Assembly (NCBI RefSeq): GCF_000987775.1
Contig: NZ_LAHO01000010.1
Span: forward strand, 62,001 to 126,000
DNA length: 64,000 nt
From: Arsukibacterium ikkense
GTDB taxonomy: Bacteria; Pseudomonadota; Gammaproteobacteria; Enterobacterales; Alteromonadaceae
Direction: 5' to 3'
The stretch's first letter is position 1. Every line of letters begins with the position of its first letter. The translations under genes and the position numbers were made by a program. The notes under the pieces are model-generated. The model did no database searches and was not told the origin of the DNA. It worked only from the letters and a program-made list of their open reading frames with translations. Positions 16,190 to 24,628 of the stretch are shown one piece after another.

Positions 16190-17749
16190 ATGCAGAACAG
16201 ATTACGGATATTTACCAGAGTTACCTCTATCGTGGTTGCGTTGCTGATTAGTGTATTCGCGCTGTTTAGTTCACTTGCTATAGCTTCGACCACGTTGCTG
16301 CCACAACAGCCGGTTACCGTGTGTGACGTGGCAATACAGCCAGATTGGCCGGTTAATTTTTCTGCAGCGGGGTGTCAGCAAATGCCGTTGTCCCGCGTAA
16401 ATCCGCAGGGAAAAGTAATATGGTTGCGCCTTTCTTTACACCTTAACCAGCAGACATTGGCTCAGCTTGAGCCACCGTTAGCACTGTATTTAAATGCTAA
16501 AGCATCCAGTAGTACTTATTTAAACGGCTATCATCTGGGCAATAATGGCCTGCCCGGCAATCCGTCAGACGAAGTAGCCGGTGATATGGATGCACGATTT
16601 TATGTTCCGCTGGAACTGCTGCAGATTGGTGACAATCAGCTTGCTATTAAAATGTCTGCCCAACAGGGTGTACTGACACTGCCTGGCCCGATCCATTTTA
16701 TCGGCCTCGGCCACTACAATGCGCCCCAGCATTATTTACAACGTTACAGCAATGGCATGCTGGTGCTGCTGGGCATATTACTGACCGCAACCCTGTATTT
16801 TGCCGTCCGCAGCTTGCAGCCATTACAACGTGTCCGCCATGTGCTGCTGGTACTAATGAGCCTGTTTGCCGCCTTGCAGTTGTTTAGCGAAATATCGCGC
16901 GGTTTATTTACCTATTCCTACCCACTACATGATCTGCGGCTGCTAATTATCACCGCAATGTCATTGGCATTCGGCCTTTGTTTGTTGATATTTATAGCGC
17001 TACGCTTTGCCAGCCGCTATGCCCTGCACTGGATTTATGCTGGCGCTATTGTTACTTTACTCACGGTATTGCTGATATCAGGCTTTGACAGTAAAACCAC
17101 AGCGGCAACATTCTGTCCGGTGTTAATCTCTGCAGTACTGACCTTTTTGCATTGGTATCGGACTAAAGCCTTTCAATCCGCCGCAACATCAGCGGCCTTA
17201 GTACTGTTTTTAGTAGTAATGGTATTAACGGCTGCTTACTTTCATGAAACCTGGTACTTTGTGCTGATAACGCTGCTACTTAGCTTTTTATTTGCGCAGC
17301 AGGCATGGGACTTCAATCTTCAGCTAAGTAGCCGCCAACTTGACCAGGAAAAAATAGCCAAGCTCATGCTACGGCTGGAGCAGGATCGGCAACATACTAA
17401 ACCTACAATACTGAAAATAGCCGGTGTGGGTAAAGTAGATATTATCAATACCGTCCAAATCAGCTTTTGTCAGGCAGCCGGTGATTACAGCGAAATTAAT
17501 CTGACAGATGGCCGCCAGCATTTATACAGTGGCACCCTGAAAACCCTGGAGTCGGAGCTACCCAGTACTTTTTTGCGGGTGCATCGCTCTTACCTGGTTA
17601 ATTTAGAACAAGTGAAACGGCTGACAACCAGCACAGACAAGCGTAGTGGCAGCGCGGCATCATTATTGTTAACTAATGGTCAGCAGATCCCGGTTAGTCG
17701 CCGCCTGATCCCTTCAGTGCGCAATGCGGTGACGGCAGAGCCAGGTTGA
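16190..17749 (+). CDS. Membrane-bound LytTR transcriptional regulator (7TM-type)
   Basis: A 519-residue protein with four parts: an N-terminal signal/anchor (about residues 10-33); an extracytoplasmic domain (about 34-185) with IWLRLSLHL and YLNGYHLGNNG, like 7TMR-DISM extracellular modules; six to seven membrane helices (about 190-385); and a cytoplasmic LytTR DNA-binding domain at the C-terminus, with AGDYSEINLTDGRQHLYSGTL and FLRVHRSYLVNLEQV. It likely senses an extracytoplasmic ligand and regulates transcription directly from the membrane. The natural target is the divergent S33 peptidase and itself; paired repeats lie between them. No clear Shine-Dalgarno precedes the ATG. Confidence 0.85.
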   Translation: MQNRLRIFTRVTSIVVALLISVFALFSSLAIASTTLLPQQPVTVCDVAIQPDWPVNFSAAGCQQMPLSRVNPQGKVIWLRLSLHLNQQTLAQLEPPLALYLNAKASSSTYLNGYHLGNNGLPGNPSDEVAGDMDARFYVPLELLQIGDNQLAIKMSAQQGVLTLPGPIHFIGLGHYNAPQHYLQRYSNGMLVLLGILLTATLYFAVRSLQPLQRVRHVLLVLMSLFAALQLFSEISRGLFTYSYPLHDLRLLIITAMSLAFGLCLLIFIALRFASRYALHWIYAGAIVTLLTVLLISGFDSKTTAATFCPVLISAVLTFLHWYRTKAFQSAATSAALVLFLVVMVLTAAYFHETWYFVLITLLLSFLFAQQAWDFNLQLSSRQLDQEKIAKLMLRLEQDRQHTKPTILKIAGVGKVDIINTVQISFCQAAGDYSEINLTDGRQHLYSGTLKTLESELPSTFLRVHRSYLVNLEQVKRLTTSTDKRSGSAASLLLTNGQQIPVSRRLIPSVRNAVTAEPG

Positions 17750-17785
17750 GCATAAAGATTAGATTAGCGGGTCACATTAAAAAAA

Positions 17786-17961
17786 AAAAAGACGCCGCAG
17801 CGTCTTTTTTAGTATCCGTAGCGCGCAGCTTACATGCTGATACCGCCGTCGATTTCTACTACCCGACCAGTGAAAAAGTCGTTTTCGAAAATGTACTTGG
17901 CGGTGTGGGCGATTTCGCTGGCCTCACCCAACCGGCCAACAGGCTTCATTTGCTCTAAGCG
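17786..17961. repeat. Direct repeat, left copy: duplicated 3' end of the SDR gene plus terminator
   Basis: This 176-bp segment matches 19461-19636 at a constant offset of 1675 with no gaps and about nine mismatches by eye. On the minus strand it encodes MKPVGRLGEASEIAHTAKYI and onward to the natural SDR C-terminus, but lacks the first ~210 codons, so it is a gene fragment. It also carries the SDR terminator. It bounds the left side of a small insert. Confidence 0.85.
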
Positions 17962-18073
17962 AAATAACAGACCCCATTCAGAGGAGTTACAAGCAAAATT
18001 TAAAATTAATATATTTGCAAAAAATATACAAATAATATAAATTTTAGCAATTTCTTTAAATGAGCTATCTCTT

Positions 18074-18805
18074 ATGCGTTTAACAGATTCTGCTGCAATG
18101 CTCCTACTTAAATCACTACTCGCAATTATTTTTGTCTTTATGCCACTCCTCGCAAACTCAGAAGACTTAGCCATTAAAGCCGAGCAAGCCTTTTATGCAG
18201 GCGATCTCGTTGTTGCAAAAAACTATTATGCTGAATTAGCACAAACTGAACACCCAAATGCTCATTACTACCTCGGTCTTATCGAAAAAATGTCCAGTGC
18301 AAAGCAGCGAAACAGGAAAAATATGCTGGCACATTTTGAAAAAGCCGCGAGTCTGGGACATGCACTGGCAATGTGGGAACTTGGTATCGCTTATGAAGCA
18401 GGTGATGGTGTTGCTCAGAACCAATACATTGCTATGGATTGGTTTAGAAAATCAGAGCAACATTCTAACTTGCCAGATGAAACTGTTTTTTTTGTAACCG
18501 AGCCAGATGGTGCGTTAACCGAATATCAACCAGCAGAGTACTTTGAATATTTGCTAATGAAGGCTCAAGCTGGCGACACCGCTGCTCAATTCAGTGTTGC
18601 CGCTCTTTATGACAAAGGACAGCTTACCTCAGTTGATCGTAACGCTGCACTAAATTGGTATTTGGCCGCAGCACAAAGCGGCCATATAAGAGCGGCCTAT
18701 ATCGCCAGCTATTTTTACTGCAGGGGTGTTGTCGCTGAAAAAGAACCGGCAAAAGCAAACTACTGGGCAAGCAAAAGCAACTTGAACACCAAGTGCGAAC
18801 ATTAA
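18074..18805 (+). CDS. Exported Sel1-repeat protein (copy 3, in the insert)
   Basis: A 243-residue protein with a signal peptide (hydrophobic run MLLLKSLLAIIFVFMPLLA) and Sel1-type repeats: HPNAHYYLGLIEKM, HALAMWELGIAYEAGDGVAQ, DTAAQFSVAALYDKGQLTS and HIRAAYIASYFYCRGVVAE. It is more divergent than the two Sel1 copies upstream and richer in AT, so it probably came separately. Two starts are possible (18074 or 18098) and neither has a strong Shine-Dalgarno. It is the first gene of an insert bounded by 176-bp repeats. Its stop lies inside the orphan frame that follows. Partner and function unknown. Confidence 0.75.
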   Translation: MRLTDSAAMLLLKSLLAIIFVFMPLLANSEDLAIKAEQAFYAGDLVVAKNYYAELAQTEHPNAHYYLGLIEKMSSAKQRNRKNMLAHFEKAASLGHALAMWELGIAYEAGDGVAQNQYIAMDWFRKSEQHSNLPDETVFFVTEPDGALTEYQPAEYFEYLLMKAQAGDTAAQFSVAALYDKGQLTSVDRNAALNWYLAAAQSGHIRAAYIASYFYCRGVVAEKEPAKANYWASKSNLNTKCEH

Positions 18806-18977
18806 GGAAGAAGCCCTAATCCGAGCCTATAGTAGGCTTGGCCACACGCTTGAAGAAATAAAAAGTGATATTGAAGCGGCTAAATATGAAGTTAATCGCA
18901 ACCTTAACTTCCTTGAACGCAATCCGCAATTTATTCCCTGCCTATTTGGGCCTTGTGCGGGCATAAGAGGATTTTAA
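18786..18977 (+). pseudogene. Orphan open frame without a start, coupled by TAATG to the next gene
   Basis: This frame is open for 63 codons after a TGA at 18783 and reads like real protein (KEEALIRAYSRLGHTLEEI, then FLERNPQFIPCLFGP), but has no ATG, GTG or TTG in a useful place; only an ATT is near its start. It is in the +1 frame relative to the end of the Sel1 gene, so it may be the lost C-terminal part of a longer Sel1 protein after a frameshift, or the tail of another truncated gene. Its TAA overlaps the next ATG as TAATG. Confidence 0.4.
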
Positions 18978-19456
18978 TGTCACTTAAAACAGCTCAGGTA
19001 GCGTTTATTGGCTTAAACCTGCTGGCATGTATGGCTGTGGGTTACTTAGGGTATGACATATACCGGGTTGAACAGGCTATACGGCTTCAAGCAGAGATAA
19101 TTTCATACGATTCTGGTAACAGTTTTCTATTGTTATCCTCAGTGTTCTGGTTATTCAGCCTGATCCAATTTTTGGGGCTAAGAAAAAGCAAAAGTATTGT
19201 TTTCAAACGCGCCAATGAATTTGTATTGGCCTGGTTTATTGCAACTTTGGTTATCGCCTACAGTATTCCTCAGTTACAGAAAAGCCGGTTTGAAAAAGCC
19301 AGTTATGTTGCGTGCGATAACCCCAGGTCAATTTCGAGGGTATCCAGAGGTAAAAGCCTGATTTATGTCAAAGTAAATGATAATCAGCTTGCGAGACTAC
19401 CCGAAGGGGCAGATAAGAAATATGTTTGCCTGATGTTAGAACAAATAGCAGATTAA
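18977..19456 (+). CDS. Small inner-membrane protein, unknown
   Basis: A 159-residue protein with three hydrophobic segments: about residues 9-27 (FIGLNLLACMAVGYLGY), 47-67 (NSFLLLSSVFWLFSLIQFLG) and 82-100 (FVLAWFIATLVIAYSIP). A soluble C-terminal domain of ~60 residues contains YVACDNPRSISRV and YVCLMLE. The ATG at 18977 has AGAGG upstream and overlaps the stop of the orphan frame. No family was recognised. It lies five bases before the right-hand repeat copy and is the second gene of the insert. Confidence 0.6.
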   Translation: MSLKTAQVAFIGLNLLACMAVGYLGYDIYRVEQAIRLQAEIISYDSGNSFLLLSSVFWLFSLIQFLGLRKSKSIVFKRANEFVLAWFIATLVIAYSIPQLQKSRFEKASYVACDNPRSISRVSRGKSLIYVKVNDNQLARLPEGADKKYVCLMLEQIAD

Positions 19457-19460
19457 AACA

Positions 19461-19485
19461 AAAAAGACGCCGCAGCGTCTTTTTT
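19461..19485 (-). terminator. Intrinsic terminator of the valine operon
   Basis: The arms AAAAAGACGC (19461-19470) and GCGTCTTTTT (19475-19484) with a CGCA loop form a strong bidirectional terminator 20 bases beyond the SDR stop. It faces the end of the plus-strand membrane gene and can serve both. The same hairpin is repeated at 17786. Confidence 0.85.
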
Positions 19486-19636
19486 AGTATCCGTAGCGCG
19501 CAGCTTACATGCTGATGCCGCCGTCGATTTCTACTACCCGGCCGGTAAAAAAATCGTTTTCGAAAATGTATTTGGCAGTGTGGGCGATTTCGCTGGCCTC
19601 ACCCAACCGGCCAACAGGCTTCATTTTTTCTAAGCG
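19461..19636. repeat. Direct repeat, right copy: native 3' end of the SDR gene
   Basis: It matches 17786-17961 collinearly (offset 1675). It covers the SDR terminator and its last ~44 codons, and here it is continuous with the complete gene, so this is the native copy. The 1675-bp unit between equivalent repeat points contains the Sel1 gene and the membrane gene. Confidence 0.85.
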
Positions 19637-20263
19637 GTCGCGCGCTTCTGGCTTCATCGCGTCGGTCATCGCGGTGCGAATAACGCCCGGAGCAATAGCA
19701 CCGACCCGGATACCATAACGGCCGAGCTCACGCGCCCAGGTGACGGTCATCGCCACCACGCCGGCTTTTGAAGCGGCGTAGTTAGTCTGGCCCATATTGC
19801 CGCCACGGGCGACGCTCGACATATTAATAATAACACCCTTGGTACCGCGTTTAACCATAATGGCTGCAGCTTCACGGCCACACAGGAATACCCCGGTTAA
19901 GTTCACGTCGATAACCGACTGAAACTGCGCCAGTGACATTTTGCTGACTAGCTCGCCGTCTTTGTATTTCAGCAGCAAGCCATCGCGTAAAATACCGGCA
20001 TTGTTAATCAGGCCGTCGATGCCGTTAAAGTCGTTATCGATTTGGCCAAAGGTTGCTTCTACCTGCGCTTCGTCAGCCACGTTGGCGCTGTAAGTATGCA
20101 CTGTGGTGCTGGCTGAAAGCTCAGCCTTGGCCGCCGCTAACTGGTCGGCATTCATATCAATTAATGCCAGTTTGGCACCTGCAGCAGCACACATACGCGC
20201 CATTTCCAGGCCTAAACCTTGAGCGCCGCCAGTAATTACGATGGTTTTGTTTTGCAGCTTCAT
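19505..20263 (-). CDS. Short-chain dehydrogenase/reductase (FabG/HSD17B10-like)
   Basis: A 252-residue classical SDR. The NAD(P) loop is TGGAQGLG (residues 11-18), with an acidic LALIDMN end that favours NAD. NNAGILRDG and the Ser...YAASKAG catalytic set follow, and it ends VEIDGGISM. It is the last gene of the valine-type operon, its ATG directly following the mmsB stop. The likely role is a 3-hydroxyacyl-CoA dehydrogenase step, for example 2-methyl-3-hydroxybutyryl-CoA oxidation in isoleucine breakdown; this is inference from context. A truncated second copy of its 3' end lies 1675 bp away. Confidence 0.85.
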   Translation of the reverse strand: MKLQNKTIVITGGAQGLGLEMARMCAAAGAKLALIDMNADQLAAAKAELSASTTVHTYSANVADEAQVEATFGQIDNDFNGIDGLINNAGILRDGLLLKYKDGELVSKMSLAQFQSVIDVNLTGVFLCGREAAAIMVKRGTKGVIINMSSVARGGNMGQTNYAASKAGVVAMTVTWARELGRYGIRVGAIAPGVIRTAMTDAMKPEARDRLEKMKPVGRLGEASEIAHTAKYIFENDFFTGRVVEIDGGISM

Positions 20264-21151
20264 TCATTTTTTCCCGAACATCTTAAAAATACTGGAAAAA
20301 TCCAGTTTGCCATTGCCAGCCCGCTGGTGGGTGACGTACAGGTTGCGCGCCAGGGCGCCCATTGGCGTACTGCTGCCACTCTGAGTAGCCGCTTCCAGTG
20401 CCAGGCCTAAATCTTTAGCCATTAAATCGACCATAAAGCCGCCCTGATAACCATTACTGGATGGCACATTCGGCAGTACATCCGGACAAGGGTTATATAG
20501 CTCCAGTGTCCAGTTCCGGCCCGAGCTTTTCAGCATAATCTCTGACAGGGTTTTCGGATCCAGACCATTATCGATACCCATTTGCAGCGCTTCAGAGGTA
20601 CCTGCCATTAAAATACTCAGTAGCATATTATTGCAAATTTTTGCTACCTGGCCCGCCCCCACATCGCCGGCATGAAACAGGTTTTTACCCATATTACCCA
20701 GCACCGTTTTGGCATTCTCAAAATCGGCTGCAGTGCCACCAATAATAAAGGTTAAGGTGCCGGCTTTGGCACCGCCTACGCCACCGGATACCGGCGCATC
20801 AATAAAGGCAATGCCTTGCTCAGCCAAACCTGCACCCACTTTACGGGCGCTGTCAGCATCAATGGTAGAGCAATCAATAACCAGTGCCTGTTTGCTGATA
20901 GCACTGGCAATGCCCTGCTCGCCCAAATACAGGCCAATAACATGCTTGCCGGCGGGCAGCATGGAAATAACATAATCGGCACCCGTAACAGCATCTATGG
21001 CTGAGCTGGCAACCTTAGCCCCTTCAGCCTGCACCTGTGCCAGTGCAGCTGCAGATAAATCAAAAGCAGAAACATCGTGGCCGGCTTTAACCAGGTTGAT
21101 GGCCATCGGGCCACCCATATTTCCTAAACCAATAAACGCAACTTTAGCCAT
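20264..21151 (-). CDS. mmsB: 3-hydroxyisobutyrate dehydrogenase
   Basis: A 295-residue NAD-dependent enzyme that oxidises 3-hydroxyisobutyrate to methylmalonate semialdehyde in valine breakdown. It starts with the GLGNMGGPMA nucleotide loop. The substrate loop is DAPVSGGVGGAKAGTLT, and the catalytic Lys is in GAGQVAKICNN. It ends with FSSIFKMFGKK. The length is typical. AAGGA lies seven bases before the ATG. Its product is the substrate of mmsA in the same operon. It overlaps neither neighbour but is immediately followed by the SDR. Confidence 0.95.
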   Translation of the reverse strand: MAKVAFIGLGNMGGPMAINLVKAGHDVSAFDLSAAALAQVQAEGAKVASSAIDAVTGADYVISMLPAGKHVIGLYLGEQGIASAISKQALVIDCSTIDADSARKVGAGLAEQGIAFIDAPVSGGVGGAKAGTLTFIIGGTAADFENAKTVLGNMGKNLFHAGDVGAGQVAKICNNMLLSILMAGTSEALQMGIDNGLDPKTLSEIMLKSSGRNWTLELYNPCPDVLPNVPSSNGYQGGFMVDLMAKDLGLALEAATQSGSSTPMGALARNLYVTHQRAGNGKLDFSSIFKMFGKK

Positions 21152-21180
21152 GTTTAATTCCTTGCAGTTGTCTTGTTAAA

Positions 21181-22317
21181 TTAACTATCTAACCGGCCTA
21201 GTTCTTTTAGCGGATGCTCATTTTCAGGCCATGGCGAGCTGAATAACAGCTCGATTACCGCTGCCGGCACCGCATCTACTGTCTGGTACTGCCAGGCGGG
21301 TGTTAAATCTTTATCAATCAGCAGCGCCCGCACGCCTTCCTGAAACTCGCCCAGCTGGCCGCACTGCACACTAATGCCCAGCTCCAGCCGGAAACTGTCG
21401 GCCAGTATTTTGCTTTGGCCCAATTGCAGCAGTTTAAACACAATGTGGGCGGTAATAGGGCTGCCATAGGCCAGTGACTGCTTGGCTTTTGCCAGCCATT
21501 TATCATCGCCTTCAATGCCATTAATGGCGCTAATCACCGCTGGCAAACTGCTAATGTCATGCAACGCAGTAATGGCACTCTGGTGCGGCCTGATCTGACT
21601 TAACGGCATTTTATGCCGACATTGCTCTTCAGCACTTCGCAGCATATCCGACAGCTTCTGATGATTCAGTGAGACCGTCTCGCCCCACTTCACAGTTAAC
21701 AGTTTATCTAGCAGCGCGGCTTTATCTTCATGTTCGATAAAATGATCGGCCAGATGAATAAATTTAGCATCAGCGGCATTAATCGACGCGCCGGTTAAGC
21801 CTAAAAAGATACCGCAGCCCGGCGGCATCCGGTTTAAAAACCAGCTGGCACCGACATCAGGGTATAAGCCAATGGCCATTTCCGGCATGGCGATGCGGCT
21901 GGTAGCAGTAACCACCCGGTGCGAGGCGCCAGCCATCAGGCCTAAACCGCCGCCCATCACAATACCGTTACCCCAAACCAGCACCGGCTTGTCAAAGGTG
22001 TGAATTAAATAATCCAGGGTATATTCTTTGGTGAAAAACTCTTCCACATACGGATGATAATAATCGGGGCTCTCTTTCATTGCCTGGTATAAATCACGAA
22101 TATCGCCGCCGGCACAAAAGGCTTTGTCACCGGCACCTTGCAGCAATACCATGGCAATGCTCGGGTCGTCTTTCCAGGCTTGCATCTGGGGTAATAACGA
22201 CTCCACCATCGGCAAACTTAACGCATTTAACGATTTTTCTGAGTTAAGGGTAGCAACCGCAATTTTTTTGCCATTGTCAGCCGTAAGTTCCTGGTATAAC
22301 ACTACGTCTGTGCTCAT
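21181..22317 (-). CDS. 3-hydroxyisobutyryl-CoA hydrolase (crotonase fold)
   Basis: A 378-residue crotonase-superfamily protein with AFCAGGDIRDLYQ, the oxyanion segment GIVMGGGLGLM, and PEMAIGLYPDVGASWFLNR, the signature of hydrolases rather than hydratases. The ~380-residue length with a C-terminal extension is also characteristic. It frees 3-hydroxyisobutyrate from CoA, feeding mmsB. A GTG three codons earlier is an alternative start. The hydratase upstream ends only five bases away, so the two are tightly coupled. Confidence 0.9.
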   Translation of the reverse strand: MSTDVVLYQELTADNGKKIAVATLNSEKSLNALSLPMVESLLPQMQAWKDDPSIAMVLLQGAGDKAFCAGGDIRDLYQAMKESPDYYHPYVEEFFTKEYTLDYLIHTFDKPVLVWGNGIVMGGGLGLMAGASHRVVTATSRIAMPEMAIGLYPDVGASWFLNRMPPGCGIFLGLTGASINAADAKFIHLADHFIEHEDKAALLDKLLTVKWGETVSLNHQKLSDMLRSAEEQCRHKMPLSQIRPHQSAITALHDISSLPAVISAINGIEGDDKWLAKAKQSLAYGSPITAHIVFKLLQLGQSKILADSFRLELGISVQCGQLGEFQEGVRALLIDKDLTPAWQYQTVDAVPAAVIELLFSSPWPENEHPLKELGRLDS

Positions 22318-22322
22318 GTTTA

Positions 22323-23096
22323 TCACCCGTTTATCCAGTTAGCCTGGCGTTTTTCCAAAAAGGCCTGCACGCCTTCAACCTGATCTTTACTGTCGAACAA
22401 GCCAACAAACAGCTCGCGCTCCAACGGTAAGGCGGCGTTTATGCTGCCACTGCGCCCTTGCTGGATCAGTTTTTTACAGGCAGTTACCGCCACCGGGCTT
22501 TGGCCGGCCACTTTGTCGGCTAACGCCATTGCGGCCTCTAATACAGTACCGGTTGGCACTACTTCTTCTACCAGGCCTATTTGCAGCGCCTTTTCAGCGT
22601 TAAGCCGCTCGCCGCATAATATCATTCGCTTAGCCCAACCTTCACCCACCAGCCAGGCCAGGTTCTGGGTGCCGCCGGCGCAAGGCAATAAGCCTACTTT
22701 GGCTTCAGGCAGCGCCATTTGCGCTTGTTGCTCAGCAATACGGATATCACAGGCCAGCGCCACTTCTAAACCGCCGCCCATGGCATAGCCGTTAATAGCC
22801 GCAATCGACACGCCACGAAAGGCGCTTAAGGTTTGAAAAGCTTCGCCGAATATACGTGCCATATCACTGGCCACGGCTTTGTCGCCATCGGCAAACAGTT
22901 TTAAATCGGCGCCAGCTGAAAAGAATTTGTCACCTTCGCCGGTAATCACTAACGCATAAATATTTTTATCGTTGTTCAGGCTGATAACCGTGTCGCGCAG
23001 CTCGGTTAAGCTGGCGTGGGTCCAGGTGTTGGCTGGCGGGTTCGCCATGGTGATAAGCGCTGTGTGGCCGCGCTTTTCTAATTTTAATTGAGCCAT
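22323..23096 (-). CDS. Enoyl-CoA hydratase
   Basis: A 257-residue crotonase. FFSAGADLKLFADGD and the AMGGGLEVALACDIRIA segment form the oxyanion hole, with one catalytic Glu in GGGLEVA and the second in LPEAKVGLLPCAGGTQ. It hydrates methacrylyl-CoA or related enoyl-CoAs in this operon. AGGAG sits six bases before the ATG. Upstream, a 183-bp gap to the acyl-CoA dehydrogenase carries a structured repeat. Confidence 0.9.
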   Translation of the reverse strand: MAQLKLEKRGHTALITMANPPANTWTHASLTELRDTVISLNNDKNIYALVITGEGDKFFSAGADLKLFADGDKAVASDMARIFGEAFQTLSAFRGVSIAAINGYAMGGGLEVALACDIRIAEQQAQMALPEAKVGLLPCAGGTQNLAWLVGEGWAKRMILCGERLNAEKALQIGLVEEVVPTGTVLEAAMALADKVAGQSPVAVTACKKLIQQGRSGSINAALPLERELFVGLFDSKDQVEGVQAFLEKRQANWING

Positions 23097-23135
23097 TAAT
23101 GTCTCCTTTTTTGGCAGTATGCAGGCAGGAGCTTA

Positions 23136-23241
23136 GGTAAAACCGGTTTGTTCACGCCGACACGCCGTAAACCCATCCCTGGGGGCTCGTTTCCGCCCGT
23201 CCAGGGCTTCAACGGTCGGCTTAGAGCAAACCGGTTTCACC
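23136..23241. repeat. Structured intergenic repeat, family B, copy 1
   Basis: The outer arms GGTAAAACCGGTTT (23136-23149) and AAACCGGTTTCACC (23228-23241) pair at 13 of 14 positions. Inside lies a core with GCCGACACGCC, TCCCTGGGGGCTC, a CCAGGG complement and CAACGGTCGGCTTAG, shared with the copy at 24507. It lies between two genes of the valine operon. Confidence 0.65.
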
Positions 23242-23278
23242 TTTCAGTATTGTCCCTACACATTATCCGTTGTCTTGG

Positions 23279-24436
23279 TTACAGAATGTCGCCTGCGGCT
23301 TCATCCAGTAACCGCCGGCCTATAATCAGCCGCATAATTTCATTGGTACCTTCCAAAATCTGATGCACCCGCACATCACGGAAATGCCGCTCCAGCGGGT
23401 ATTCCTTAATGTAGCCATAACCACCGTGCAATTGCAGCGCCTGGTCACACACCTGAAAGCCCACGTCGGTCGCAAAGCGTTTAGCCATTGCACAATAAGC
23501 GGTGGCTTCACCGTCTTTCTGGTCCAGTTTAAATGCCGCTAAGCGCACCAACTGGCGGGCCGCAACTAACTCAGTGGCCATATCGGCCAGTTTAAACTGC
23601 AATGCCTGAAACGCCGCCAGTGGCTTACCAAATTGCTGGCGCTCCAGCATATAGTTACGGGCGGTATTCAGCGCCTGCTGGGCGGTACCAATCGAACAGG
23701 TAGCGATATTAATCCGGCCGCCGTCCAGGCCTTTCATCGCAAAGCCAAAACCTTCGCCTTCGTTGCCCAGCAGGTAATGCGCAGGAATACGCACGTCTTC
23801 AAACGTAATTAAGCGGGTTGGCTGAGCGTTCCAGCCCATTTTCTCTTCCGCTTTGCCGTAAATGACGCCTTTAGCATCGGCCGGCACGATAAAGGCTGAA
23901 ATGCCTCTCGGGCCCGCTTCACCGGTACGCGCCATTACCACTAACACTTCGGTTTCACCGGCGCCAGAAATAAACATCTTCGAGCCATTTAAAATGTAGT
24001 CGTTGCCATCTTTTTTGGCAGAGGTACGCAAACCCGCAGCATCCGAGCCTGAACCCGGCTCGGTTAAGCAATAAGACGCCAGCTTCTGGCCGGTGACCAA
24101 ATGCTCTACCCATTCGGCTTTGGCGTTCGCCGTGCCCCAGGTGGCAATCATCCAGGTGGCCATATTGTGAATAGTTAACATAGCGGTAGTGGCAGTACAG
24201 CCCATCGCCAGTTGCTCGAAAATAATCGACGAATCTAAGCGGGATAAGCCCATGCCGCCATCTTCTTCGGCGGTATATAGCGAGCAAAATCCCAGCTCAC
24301 CGGCTTTTTGAATCACGTCTTTCGGGAAATGATGGTCGCGGTCCCACTGGGCGGCATGTGGCGCCAGTTCTTGTTCGGCAAACTGTTTGGCCACATCAAC
24401 AAAGGCTTGTTGGTCTTCTGTTAAATTGAAATTCAT
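23279..24436 (-). CDS. Acyl-CoA dehydrogenase (isobutyryl-CoA type)
   Basis: A 385-residue FAD enzyme. The N-terminal helical domain carries ELAPHAAQWDRDHHFP, followed by the FAD-binding CLTEPGSGSDAAGL and MFISGAGE. The C-terminal domain includes QLHGGYGYIKEYPLERHFRD and ILEGTNEIMR, where the Glu of LEGTNE is the catalytic base, as in short- and medium-chain enzymes. Given its operon partners, its substrate is most likely isobutyryl-CoA, giving methacrylyl-CoA. AAGGTG precedes the ATG. The gaps on both sides (about 180-190 bp) carry copies of the same structured repeat. Confidence 0.92.
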   Translation of the reverse strand: MNFNLTEDQQAFVDVAKQFAEQELAPHAAQWDRDHHFPKDVIQKAGELGFCSLYTAEEDGGMGLSRLDSSIIFEQLAMGCTATTAMLTIHNMATWMIATWGTANAKAEWVEHLVTGQKLASYCLTEPGSGSDAAGLRTSAKKDGNDYILNGSKMFISGAGETEVLVVMARTGEAGPRGISAFIVPADAKGVIYGKAEEKMGWNAQPTRLITFEDVRIPAHYLLGNEGEGFGFAMKGLDGGRINIATCSIGTAQQALNTARNYMLERQQFGKPLAAFQALQFKLADMATELVAARQLVRLAAFKLDQKDGEATAYCAMAKRFATDVGFQVCDQALQLHGGYGYIKEYPLERHFRDVRVHQILEGTNEIMRLIIGRRLLDEAAGDIL

Positions 24437-24506
24437 TGCTACACCTTTTCAGGTTGAGGTATTTTCACACCTGCATTTTTACTAAATAGTATTTACAGCG
24501 GGCTTA

Positions 24507-24599
24507 GGCACACTTTACACGCCGACACGCCATAAACCGTCCCTGGGGCTCCTTTCCGGCCATCCATGGCCTACAACGGTCGGCTTAGTAAAGTCTGCC
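24507..24599. repeat. Structured intergenic repeat, family B, copy 2
   Basis: The outer arms GGCACACTTTAC (24507-24518) and GTAAAGTCTGCC (24588-24599) pair at 11 of 12 positions. The core (ACGCCGACACGCC, TCCCTGGGGCTC, CAACGGTCGGCTTAG) is shared with the copy at 23136, although the outer arms differ in sequence. It lies between mmsA and the acyl-CoA dehydrogenase. Confidence 0.65.
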
Positions 24600-24628
24600 A
24601 CGCCGCTTAATTACTCTAAGCCCTGAGC

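Noticed and set aside
17830..18174. A 114-residue minus-strand ORF as a gene
   Set aside because: Its C-terminal part is only the duplicated SDR 3' end, and the rest is antisense to AT-rich spacer and the Sel1 gene start.
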